DNA of 58,065 nt from contig JAQBPE010000028.1 of assembly GCA_028287685.1 (NCBI GenBank), forward strand, positions 1 to 58,065, written 5' to 3'. A program made the position numbers and the translations under genes. Under the pieces are notes generated by a model that was not told where the DNA came from, did no database searches, and saw nothing but the letters and a program-made list of their open reading frames with translations. This stretch comes from Cyanobacteria bacterium RYN_339 (GTDB lineage: Bacteria > Cyanobacteriota > Sericytochromatia > S15B-MN24 > JAQBPE01). How positions within the stretch are numbered: position 1 is the stretch's first letter; every line of letters begins with the position of its first letter. Shown one piece after another: positions 16,200 through 22,794 of the stretch.

Positions 16200-16291
16200 G
16201 GCGGATATCCTTATGTTCGGGCGTGCCAGGGTGCCAAGCCGTTTGTACCCGCGCGTTCCAAGTTCCTTGCATGGTTGCTGCATGGAAACGG

Positions 16292-16320
16292 TTGACACGT
16301 CCCGATCGCTGGGTTAAGCT
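16292..16320 (+). promoter_or_regulatory. Putative lexA promoter
   Basis: A perfect TTGACA −35 (16292–16297) is followed after 17 nt by TAAGCT (16315–16320), a TAnnnT-type −10. The transcription start would fall inside the SOS-like box. Confidence 0.65.
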
Positions 16321-16334
16321 CGAAACTACGTTCG
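16321..16334 (+). promoter_or_regulatory. SOS box (LexA operator) of lexA
   Basis: CGAAACTACGTTCG matches the Gram-positive SOS box CGAAC-N4-GTTCG in its outer arms (CGAA/TTCG) with two departures from the inner consensus. It sits 13 nt before the lexA ATG and overlaps the predicted transcription start, which fits autorepression by LexA. Confidence 0.6.
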
Positions 16335-16347
16335 ACAGGAGGAACCC

Positions 16348-16956
16348 ATGCCCGCATCGCGCACGTCCAAGCAGCAAGAAGTTTTCGAGTACATCATGTT
16401 GCATGTCCGGGAGAACGGCTACGCGCCGTCGATCCGTGAGATTTGCACGGCGCTGGGCCTGCGCTCTACCTCCACGGTGCACTACCACCTGACGGCCCTC
16501 GCCAAGCGGGGCATGATCCAGTGGGAAGGCGGCAAGAACCGCGCCATCAAGGTCCTGGTAGACAACGAAGCGCCGCGCAACCTGGGCTTGCCCATCAAGG
16601 GGCGCATTGCCGCCGGCCACCCCATCGAGGCGATCAGCCAGGAGGACGAGTACCTCAACTTCGAGGAGACCTTCTCGGAGCCCGAGCTCTACGTCTTGAA
16701 GGTCAAGGGCGAGTCCATGATCGAGGACCACATCCAGGACGGCGACTACGTCATCATCAAGAACCAGAGCAGCGCCAAGGACGGCGAGATCGTGGTGGCG
16801 CTGCTGGACGATGGCGAGGTGACGCTCAAGCGCTTCTACCGCGAGCCGGGCGGCCGTTTCCGCCTGCAGCCCGCCAACGCCTCCATGGAGGCCATCTTCG
16901 TGGACCGCGTCCAGATCCAGGGCAAGGTCGTCGGGCTGCTGCGGCAGGACTTTTAA
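16348..16956 (+). CDS. lexA: SOS response repressor LexA
   Basis: The protein has 202 residues with AGGAGG 5–6 nt upstream. Residues 1–70 form the winged helix DNA-binding domain ('TSKQQEVFEYIMLHVRENGY', 'SIREICTALGLRSTSTVHYH'). The cleavage site Ala-Gly is at residues 89–90 ('GRIAAGHPIEA'). The S24 catalytic domain follows, with Ser 123 in 'VKGESMIEDHIQDGDYVII' and Lys 161 in 'EVTLKRFYRE'. It represses SOS genes and cleaves itself when activated by RecA. The operator-like box upstream indicates self-control. The gene is divergent from the pilin-side lipoprotein gene and its stop codon abuts the stop of the convergent PqqD-like gene. Confidence 0.96.
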   Translation: MPASRTSKQQEVFEYIMLHVRENGYAPSIREICTALGLRSTSTVHYHLTALAKRGMIQWEGGKNRAIKVLVDNEAPRNLGLPIKGRIAAGHPIEAISQEDEYLNFEETFSEPELYVLKVKGESMIEDHIQDGDYVIIKNQSSAKDGEIVVALLDDGEVTLKRFYREPGGRFRLQPANASMEAIFVDRVQIQGKVVGLLRQDF

Positions 16957-17247
16957 CTAGCCTTGTAAGATCTGGCGCTCCACCAAGGCTGCCACCAACT
17001 CCGCCACGTCGCGCTCGATTTCATCGGGCGCGGCGTCGTATTCAGACGTCAGCGTCTCCACCACCGCAGCCAAGGTCGGGTGCGTGGGCAGCAGCTCCCA
17101 GATGCGCGTGGCAACCGGGTTGAGCGTATGCAGCACGCTGTCATGCGGCGTGAGGATCATGGCTTCGCCGTTGATCACCCGGGCCGCCACCTTGGGGCTG
17201 CGCGCGGGAAGCGGCGCTAGCGCGTCGGCGCCAGGACGGTCTCCCAT
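16957..17247 (-). CDS. PqqD family peptide-binding chaperone (RRE)
   Basis: The protein has 96 residues with AAGGAG upstream of ATG 17247 and a 31-nt overlap with the kinase gene. The core matches PqqD: 'GEAMILTPHDSVLHTLNPVA' then 'TRIWELLPTHPTLAAVVETL' then 'DEIERDVAELVAALVERQIL'. PqqD domains (RiPP recognition elements) bind the leader of a ribosomal peptide and hand it to a modifying enzyme. Here the likely client is the 49-residue peptide encoded two genes upstream. PqqD plus an HprK-like kinase recalls the 'HPr-rel-A' systems known from sequence surveys. This copy stands alone as a separate protein, not fused to a maturase. Confidence 0.85.
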   Translation of the reverse strand: MGDRPGADALAPLPARSPKVAARVINGEAMILTPHDSVLHTLNPVATRIWELLPTHPTLAAVVETLTSEYDAAPDEIERDVAELVAALVERQILQG

Positions 17248-18044
17248 AGAGACTCCTTTGCAATGAACTCGAGTTGGGTGACGGGGACGCGGTGGATGAG
17301 GCCCAGGGCAACGTCCAGGAACCGGCCCACCAGGTCCGGGTCGCGCTGATAGAACACGGCGGACTCCAGGATCGCGCGCGCCGCGGCCAAGGGGTCCAGG
17401 GGCACGCGCCGGTTGGCGGGCGCTTGGCGGAGATAGAAGAGCTCGCGCAGCGGCACGTCCTCGGCCAGGCTGTCGCCCCAGGCGCCGTTGAACGGCGTGC
17501 CGTAAAGGCGCTCGCCGTCCGGGCCGGGCCGGACCGCGACGATCTCGTCGCACAGGATCCGGTAGCGCGGGTGCGAGAGGCGGCAGACCGTGGTCTTGCC
17601 GCTGCCGGAGGGGCCGAAGAAGACGTAGCCCGCGTCCGGGCCCGTGGCGATGCCCGCGGCATGCAGCATCAGACCGCCGTGGACCTCCAGCAGCTGGACC
17701 ATGGCCAGGCGCAGGAAGCTGTCCAGCACCATGGTGTAGGTGAGGTCAACGGGCTCGGTCTCCGCCTGGAAGATCGTGAGCCGGCCCGGGCCGCTGGGCG
17801 GGAGCCAGGCGTCGAAGTTGTCGTGCCGGAGGTGCAGGCCGTCAGGGTGCGCCTCCACGCGAGGCTCGCCGCCGGGGGCTGCGGCCACGTTCGGATCCAG
17901 GCCCAGGGAGACCGTGAGGTCGGCGGAGGCGCCGGGGGCGGCGATGAACTTGCGCAGGCGGGGCTGGAGCGGTTCCAGCCAGGCATCGGAAGGAAGGTCG
18001 ACCGAGACCGTCAGGCCGGCGATCGTGACGGCGAGGTTGGACAA
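17217..18044 (-). CDS. HprK-like serine kinase of a peptide-modification cassette
   Basis: The protein has 275 residues from TTG 18044, 2 nt after the stop of the peptide gene; a CTG at 18050 and an ATG at 18080 are also in frame, so the start is uncertain. The C-terminal half is an HPr kinase/phosphorylase-like P-loop domain: 'LLEVHGGLMLHAAGIA', Walker A 'FFGPSGSGKTTVCRLS' (residues about 143–158) and 'YRILCDEIVAVRPG', which fits the HprK acidic motif. No PTS HPr protein is encoded nearby. In family knowledge, HprK-related kinases next to PqqD can phosphorylate a peptide serine, as with the kinase of the lasso peptide paeninodin. The N-terminal ~125 residues are unassigned. The substrate here is inferred to be the upstream peptide. 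Confidence 0.82.
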   Translation of the reverse strand: MSNLAVTIAGLTVSVDLPSDAWLEPLQPRLRKFIAAPGASADLTVSLGLDPNVAAAPGGEPRVEAHPDGLHLRHDNFDAWLPPSGPGRLTIFQAETEPVDLTYTMVLDSFLRLAMVQLLEVHGGLMLHAAGIATGPDAGYVFFGPSGSGKTTVCRLSHPRYRILCDEIVAVRPGPDGERLYGTPFNGAWGDSLAEDVPLRELFYLRQAPANRRVPLDPLAAARAILESAVFYQRDPDLVGRFLDVALGLIHRVPVTQLEFIAKESLWETVLAPTR

Positions 18045-18046
18045 GC

Positions 18047-18196
18047 TCAGCTCTTGGTGCGGTGGATGTTGAACGAGCACATGGGCGAGCCTGGGATCTT
18101 GGTGCAGGCCAGGGAGGCCTCGAACACCCGGTGGCTCTCCACGCGCGGCTTCTCGTAAGGCTTCTTGGCGCCGGGTTGGTTCTCGGAGGGGTTCAT
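18047..18196 (-). CDS. Candidate RiPP precursor peptide, 49 residues
   Basis: AGGAG lies 6 nt before ATG 18196. The peptide has a charged N-terminus with KKPYEKPRVESHRVFE (residues 11–26), then SLAC (28–31), TKIPGSPMC (32–40) and a C-terminus ending HRTKS. Tyr 14 and Pro 17 fit the YxxP(x[LV]) leader motif that PqqD-like domains read in lasso-type leaders. Residues 27–49 would be the core, with Cys 31 and Cys 40 and serines at 28, 37, 41 and 49. The last residue is serine, the position phosphorylated in paeninodin. The kinase and PqqD genes follow directly. No lasso cyclase or B2 protease is near. That it is a modified peptide is inferred from motif and context. Confidence 0.7.
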   Translation of the reverse strand: MNPSENQPGAKKPYEKPRVESHRVFEASLACTKIPGSPMCSFNIHRTKS

Positions 18197-18241
18197 AGCG
18201 ATCTCCTGCGTTCCGAACTACCGATGGGCCGCAACCAGGTC

Positions 18242-18250
18242 ATCATAACA
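18242..18250 (-). promoter_or_regulatory. Extended −10 promoter of the peptide–kinase–PqqD operon
   Basis: Read on the minus strand, TGTTATGAT is an extended −10 (TGnTATAAT with one mismatch). The start of transcription would lie near 18235, about 40 nt before the peptide ATG. No clear −35 is seen, which fits an extended −10. Confidence 0.5.
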
Positions 18251-18300
18251 CGGGCAAGCGTCTGTTCTGGTTATCGGACGCCGCCCGGTCGGGCTTGACC

Positions 18301-20340
18301 TCAAGCGTTCAGGCCGAACGACAGCAAGCCGGCCGGCGCGCCCGGCCCCTGGGTGGAGGTCGCCGGCGAGGTAGGCGGCAACGCGTTGCGGTCGGTGGTG
18401 GCCGGCGTGGGCGGCGTGTGCTCGGTCTCGTGACCGAGAGGCTTGAGGAGGTCGGCATGGCGCGGCGGGACGTGGGGGCGGTCGTCGCTGCCGAAGGCCT
18501 TGTCTTCCTTCTCGATCTTGCTGCGCAGGCGCTCCACGGTCTCTTGCGCGTGGTTCAGCACCACCTGCTGATGCAGCAGCGAGGACTGGCGATCCTGCAG
18601 GCGTCCCAGCTCCGCGCGGGCATGCACGTTCTGCTGGGCCAGGCGTTGCTGGAATGGCGTGAGCGCGAGCTCGTCGGACAGGGCCTGTTGGCCCTCGCGC
18701 GCCAGCGGCGCGAGCTGTTGGGAGGCCAGCGCGCCGGCCGCGGCCAGCACCTCGTCGGCGCGGTTCGCGGCCAGGTCTTGCACCCGGGCTTCGTCCACAT
18801 GGAGCTGCCCGCCGTCGCGCGTGAAGCCGAAGTCGGCCAGCGTGCGCAGTTGTCCGTCCTGGCTGGGCTTGAATTGGCGCGCCAACGTCTCGTTGAGGTC
18901 TTGCAGCAGGGGCGCGTCCTTGAAGGCACCCCCCTTGCCCGTGGCCGTCTCCAGCCGCCCCAGCGTGTCGCTCAGGGCCTGGGCGACGCCGCGCAGGTTC
19001 TGCAGCGCGCCGCTGGCACCGGTTTGTGGGTCAGCCCCGCCCGCCTGGGTCAACTTGAGCGAGGCGAAGAAGTTGCCGGAGGTGTCCTGCACGTCGACGG
19101 GGCGTGGCGAGGCGTCCTTCTGGCTCAGCGTCACGCGCCGGGTGGTGGTGTCGAAGCTGGCGTTCACGCCCGCCGCGGAGTTCGTGATGTCCGCGAGCGC
19201 GCTGGACAGCGAGGATTGCTGGTCGAAACGCAGTTTCACGCCGTTGACGGTGCCGGTAAAGGCCCCGTTTTCCGCCTTGAGCCCCAGGGAGCCGGCCAGG
19301 TTGGCCAGCGTGGCGTCCGGGCCGGACAGGTAGCCGCTGCCGCTCAGGGACGTGCTGGTGGTGAAGCCGCCGCCGAAGCCCAGCGTCTGGCCGGCGCCGG
19401 CCTCCGTGATGGTGGCGTTCAGGGCCGGAGAAAGGGCCGCGTTGCCGTTGCGGTCTACCAACTGCAGCTTGCCGTTGGCGAGGCCGATCGCCTGCACGCC
19501 GTTCGCGGCCAAGCCACCGGAGGCGAGCCCGTCGTTGATCTTGGCGGCGAGCTCGGTGGCGCGTTGGCCGGGCGTCAGCAGCGTGCTGGAGGTGGTCAGG
19601 TTGTTGATGGTCAGGCTCTGGCCCCCCACGTTCACGGTGAGGTTCGCGAAGATCGTACCGGCCGCGGCGCCGACCGACGCGTTGCCCGTGAAAGACTGGT
19701 TCGTGCCGCGCGTGCCGTTCGTGACGGCCTCTACGAAGTTGCTGCCGCCCGCCGCGGCTTGCTGGATCGAGAACTTGAAGTTCGAACCCGAGGCGCTGTC
19801 GGCCTGGAAGACCACCTGGTCGCCGCTCACGAAGGCCGTCAATGGGTTCACGCCGCCCACCGTCAGGTTGGAGAACTGCTGGAGGTTCGCGTTCAAAGAC
19901 TGGGTCGGATCGATCGTGACTTGCTGGGTGACCGCGGCGCCGCCGTTGACTTGCAGCGTCACGTCGACCTTGCCCGCGCTGATCGGCTGGCCGAACGACT
20001 GGGTGTCCAGCGGCCGGTTGGCGTCGACGCCCGTGAGCGCGTTGCCGCTGCCGGGGCCGAGATCGAGGGCTGATGCGCTGCCGAGCTGCTTGGGGGCCTG
20101 CAGCGTGTTCGCCAGGCCGGCCAGGCGCTCCGCGATGTCGGTCAGCAAGGGGCCGCGGGCATCCGAAGAGACCTGGCGGCGCGAGGCTTCCGTGAGCTGG
20201 CGGCGCGTTTCTTGGAAGACCTTCTGGCTCGCTTCCGCGACCATGAGGCGCTTGAGTTGTCGTTCCGGCGCTTGCGATTGGGCTCCGGTCAGCGGTTCCA
20301 CGCCCACGCGAATGGGGACGTTCGAGTTCCCGATCTGCAT
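18301..20340 (-). CDS. FliD/flagellar-hook-like filament cap protein, orphan
   Basis: The protein has 679 residues with AAGGAGG upstream of ATG 20340. Segments match flagellar hook-associated protein 2 (FliD) and flagellin hook-IN modules: 'LTVNVGGQSLTINNLTTSST', 'FTGTVNGVKLRFDQQSSLSS' with 'ALADITNSAAGVNASFDTTT', and 'GALQNLRGVAQALSDTLGRL' followed by a FliD-type C-terminal helical part ('LLHQQVVLNHAQETVERLRS'). The tail (600–679) is proline-rich. In flagella FliD caps the growing filament. No other flagellar gene is in the window, so it could cap a different filament or be a remote flagellar gene. There is no signal peptide, so export would need a type III or other route. The fold call is moderately sure. 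Confidence 0.7.
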   Translation of the reverse strand: MQIGNSNVPIRVGVEPLTGAQSQAPERQLKRLMVAEASQKVFQETRRQLTEASRRQVSSDARGPLLTDIAERLAGLANTLQAPKQLGSASALDLGPGSGNALTGVDANRPLDTQSFGQPISAGKVDVTLQVNGGAAVTQQVTIDPTQSLNANLQQFSNLTVGGVNPLTAFVSGDQVVFQADSASGSNFKFSIQQAAAGGSNFVEAVTNGTRGTNQSFTGNASVGAAAGTIFANLTVNVGGQSLTINNLTTSSTLLTPGQRATELAAKINDGLASGGLAANGVQAIGLANGKLQLVDRNGNAALSPALNATITEAGAGQTLGFGGGFTTSTSLSGSGYLSGPDATLANLAGSLGLKAENGAFTGTVNGVKLRFDQQSSLSSALADITNSAAGVNASFDTTTRRVTLSQKDASPRPVDVQDTSGNFFASLKLTQAGGADPQTGASGALQNLRGVAQALSDTLGRLETATGKGGAFKDAPLLQDLNETLARQFKPSQDGQLRTLADFGFTRDGGQLHVDEARVQDLAANRADEVLAAAGALASQQLAPLAREGQQALSDELALTPFQQRLAQQNVHARAELGRLQDRQSSLLHQQVVLNHAQETVERLRSKIEKEDKAFGSDDRPHVPPRHADLLKPLGHETEHTPPTPATTDRNALPPTSPATSTQGPGAPAGLLSFGLNA

Positions 20341-20370
20341 TTGGCCATCCTCCTTGAGAGCCGGGGTCGA

Positions 20371-20391
20371 CCCGAGGAATCATTCCTCGGG
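20371..20391. repeat. Perfect 10-bp inverted repeat upstream of the FliD-like gene
   Basis: Arms CCCGAGGAAT and ATTCCTCGGG flank a single C. The repeat lies 31–51 nt upstream of the ATG on the minus strand and just downstream of a possible −10 (TATCAT, 20418–20423), so it would be in the 5' leader or act as an operator. Confidence 0.55.
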
Positions 20392-20633
20392 TGGTGGTGG
20401 GGACCCCGCCCGCTAATATGATATTACCCAGGAAAGCGATCGGGCAAGCATGTCATGTAAGCAAGGGTTGGCCATGGCATGGCTGCAAAGCCAGGATCTA
20501 TAAGGGTTTCTTTCTGTAAGCTTAACGCAAGTTTCAGCTTGTTAACGGGGACAATCGAAACACGATGTTGTTCGGCGTCGGTCTCTTAACAGTCCTAACA
20601 CACCCGACCGACCAACCCCCCGAGGACCCCACG

Positions 20634-22193
20634 ATGCAGGCCAACCTGACCAAAACCTGGCTCGTAGCGCTCGTTGCCACCGTCGCCATGACGGGCTGCA
20701 CCAAGACGCCGACGATGACTGGCTACGATTTCAACGCGCCCCAGTCGCGGATCTCGCAGGCCTTGGCGCCGACCCTGCCCCCCGGCGTGGTGGCCCGCAG
20801 CATCTCGATGGACCCGGCCAGCGGCAACGCCCGCGTCGGTGAGTCCCGCCGCTTCAACGTCCAGATCAAGGGGTCGGACGGCAAGATCTACTCCGACCCG
20901 CGCCTGGCGATCTGGTCGCTGTCCAACCCCCAGCTCGGCGCCGTGGACAACAACGGCGTCCTGGTGGCGTCGCAGTCCGGCTCCGTGAAGGTCGTCGCGA
21001 TGATCAACGGCCTCAGCGCCGAAGCCAACATCCAGGTCGACCAGGCCCTGTTCGCCTGGCAGCAGGTGCTGAGCCCGGCCGGCACCGATCTTCACGCCGT
21101 CAAGATGGTTTCCAAGACGGAAGCCTGGGCCGGCGGCGATCGCGGCAACTTGATGCGCTTCATCCAGGGTGCCTGGCACAAGGAGCCCAGCTTCAACTTC
21201 CCCGACGCGAACATCCGCGGCCTGGGCTTCGCCAACACCAACCTCGGCTGGGCCGTGGGCAACCGCGCCAACGGCGCCTCGCCCTTCGTCGCCCGCTGGA
21301 CCGGCTTCAACTGGGTCGCCGAGAAGCTGCCCGTGAGCGGCGGCGAAGTCAACGCCATCTCCGTGCTGAGCGACCGCGATGCGTGGGCCGTCGGCAAGGA
21401 AGACAACGGCGATGCGATGATCCTCCACTTCGACGGCTTCAGCTGGAAGGCCATGCAGACGCCCGGCAAGGGCAAGCTGAACGGCATCCAGATGCTGTCG
21501 CCCAAGAGCGGCTGGGCCGTGGGCACCTCGAGCGGCCTGATCTCGACCACCCCCTTGATCTACAAGTACGTCAACGGCGAGTGGGTCAAGAAGGGTATCT
21601 GGAGCGACCGCGGCACGATCAGCCTGGCTTCGCCGGAGCTGACGGGCATCAAGATGGTTTCGGAGACCCAGGGCTACGCGGTCGGCATCAGCCACCCGCC
21701 CCTGGTCAAGGCGCGCGGCGTCTTCCTCACCTACGACCCCAAGCGCGACGGCTGGGTGGCCGGCCAGTACGACGCCAAGCAGCCCGACCTCGACCAGGTC
21801 CCCCTCTACGCCATCGACATGATCTCCGGCACCCAGGGCTGGGCCCTCGGCGAGGTCCGCCAGCCCGATCTGACGATGGAGCGGAACCCCAAGTCGATCT
21901 TCGGCAACCTGCTGGCCAACGTCGGCGGCGTGCTGAAGCAGGACACGAACTACTTCTCCGGCAACCTGAGCGGCTCCTTCTACGCCATCGACCTGCTGCC
22001 GACCGGCGAGGGTTGGGTGGTCGGCCAGAACGGCTTCGTCCTCCAGCGCACCTACGACTGGCGCGGCAACCAGAACGGCAGCACCTACGGCAGCTACGGC
22101 AACACCACCGGCACCTCGCAGTCCGTCGCCCCGGTGACGTACGGCCCGGGCGGCACCACCGTCCCCGTCGCGCAGCAGACCTACCCGTACTAG
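20634..22193 (+). CDS. Lipoprotein with Ig-like domain and WAVG-type beta-propeller
   Basis: The protein has 519 residues from ATG 20634, with GAGGA about 8–12 nt upstream. The lipobox is MTGC. Residues about 50–145 look like a bacterial Ig-like domain ('RRFNVQIKGSDGKIYSDPRL', 'LSAEANIQVDQ'). From about 150 to 470 there are repeated blocks with Trp-Ala-Val/Gly-Gly ('AWAGGDRG', 'GWAVGNRA', 'AWAVGKEDNG', 'GWAVGTSSG', 'GYAVGISH', 'GWALGEVR', 'GWVVGQNG'), seven in all, as in YCF48/WAVG-type beta-propellers. It ends in a Gly/Ser/Thr/Tyr-rich tail. It should be a surface or periplasmic scaffold; no enzymatic motif is seen. Confidence 0.82.
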   Translation: MQANLTKTWLVALVATVAMTGCTKTPTMTGYDFNAPQSRISQALAPTLPPGVVARSISMDPASGNARVGESRRFNVQIKGSDGKIYSDPRLAIWSLSNPQLGAVDNNGVLVASQSGSVKVVAMINGLSAEANIQVDQALFAWQQVLSPAGTDLHAVKMVSKTEAWAGGDRGNLMRFIQGAWHKEPSFNFPDANIRGLGFANTNLGWAVGNRANGASPFVARWTGFNWVAEKLPVSGGEVNAISVLSDRDAWAVGKEDNGDAMILHFDGFSWKAMQTPGKGKLNGIQMLSPKSGWAVGTSSGLISTTPLIYKYVNGEWVKKGIWSDRGTISLASPELTGIKMVSETQGYAVGISHPPLVKARGVFLTYDPKRDGWVAGQYDAKQPDLDQVPLYAIDMISGTQGWALGEVRQPDLTMERNPKSIFGNLLANVGGVLKQDTNYFSGNLSGSFYAIDLLPTGEGWVVGQNGFVLQRTYDWRGNQNGSTYGSYGNTTGTSQSVAPVTYGPGGTTVPVAQQTYPY

Positions 22194-22228
22194 CGTCACA
22201 CCGGGCGCGAAGCAAGCGGGGTATGATG

Positions 22229-22253
22229 GGCCAGGGAATTCCCTGGCCTTTTC
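22229..22253 (+). terminator. Strong intrinsic terminator
   Basis: The perfect palindrome GGCCAGGGAATTCCCTGGCC is followed by TTTTC. It lies 36 nt after the propeller lipoprotein stop codon and ends that transcript. Confidence 0.85.
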
Positions 22254-22275
22254 TGCATCGTTGGAGCACTTCGCC

Positions 22276-22794
22276 TTGAACCTCGTCCGCTTCCTGATCG
22301 CCGCCGCCCTCCCGCTGCTTGCCGGCTGCAATGCGGGGGCGATCGCCCTCGGCTACGTCGCCACGCATGAGCTGGGCACCCAGTCCATCGGCGGCGCGCT
22401 GACGAACGCCTCGGGCACGACCAAGGTGGGCTACATCGCCTGGATCGAGCTGATGCAGGACGGCACGGTGCAGGGCCGCCTGAACTTCGATCTGGTCAAA
22501 GACACGACCGTGACCTTCGACAAGATCACCACGCCCGCCGGCGGCAAGTTTACGTTGGACATCACGCCCAAGGCCGGCGTCGCCGAAGGCACCTACGTGG
22601 TCTTCGCCTGGGACGACGTCAACAACAACAACATCTACGAGGGCACCGCCAACGAGAAGCGCGCCCCGGAGGTCTACCGCGTGCGCGGCCAGGCCACCAC
22701 GCGGAACCTCTGGACCACGGAGAAGTTCGTCTTCACGAACACGAAGCTGGCCATCGAGTACGCGGATCTGACGGCGATCAACTTCGGGTTCTGA
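22276..22794 (+). CDS. Small lipoprotein
   Basis: The protein has 172 residues if it starts at TTG 22276, with GGAG 10 nt upstream; a TTG at 22261 is also in frame but has no ribosome binding site. The lipobox LLAGC is at residues 13–17. The mature part is beta-rich: 'GRLNFDLVKDTTVTFDKITT', 'GKFTLDITPKAGVAEGTYVV', 'FAWDDVNNNNIYEGTAN'. The acidic DDVNNNN loop may bind calcium, as in dockerin- or carboxypeptidase-regulatory-like beta-sandwiches. It carries no recognised family motif. The stop codon abuts that of the convergent 655-residue lipoprotein gene without a gap. Confidence 0.75.
   Translation: MNLVRFLIAAALPLLAGCNAGAIALGYVATHELGTQSIGGALTNASGTTKVGYIAWIELMQDGTVQGRLNFDLVKDTTVTFDKITTPAGGKFTLDITPKAGVAEGTYVVFAWDDVNNNNIYEGTANEKRAPEVYRVRGQATTRNLWTTEKFVFTNTKLAIEYADLTAINFGF

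Noticed and set aside
16957-18196. Lasso peptide cluster
   Set aside because: The leader motif and kinase fit, but no asparagine-synthetase-like cyclase or B2 protease lies within the window, so the lasso fold itself is not claimed.
20595-22331. 578-codon minus-strand frame opposite the propeller lipoprotein
   Set aside because: No ribosome binding site or family; shadow of the real gene, which has a lipobox and WAVG repeats.
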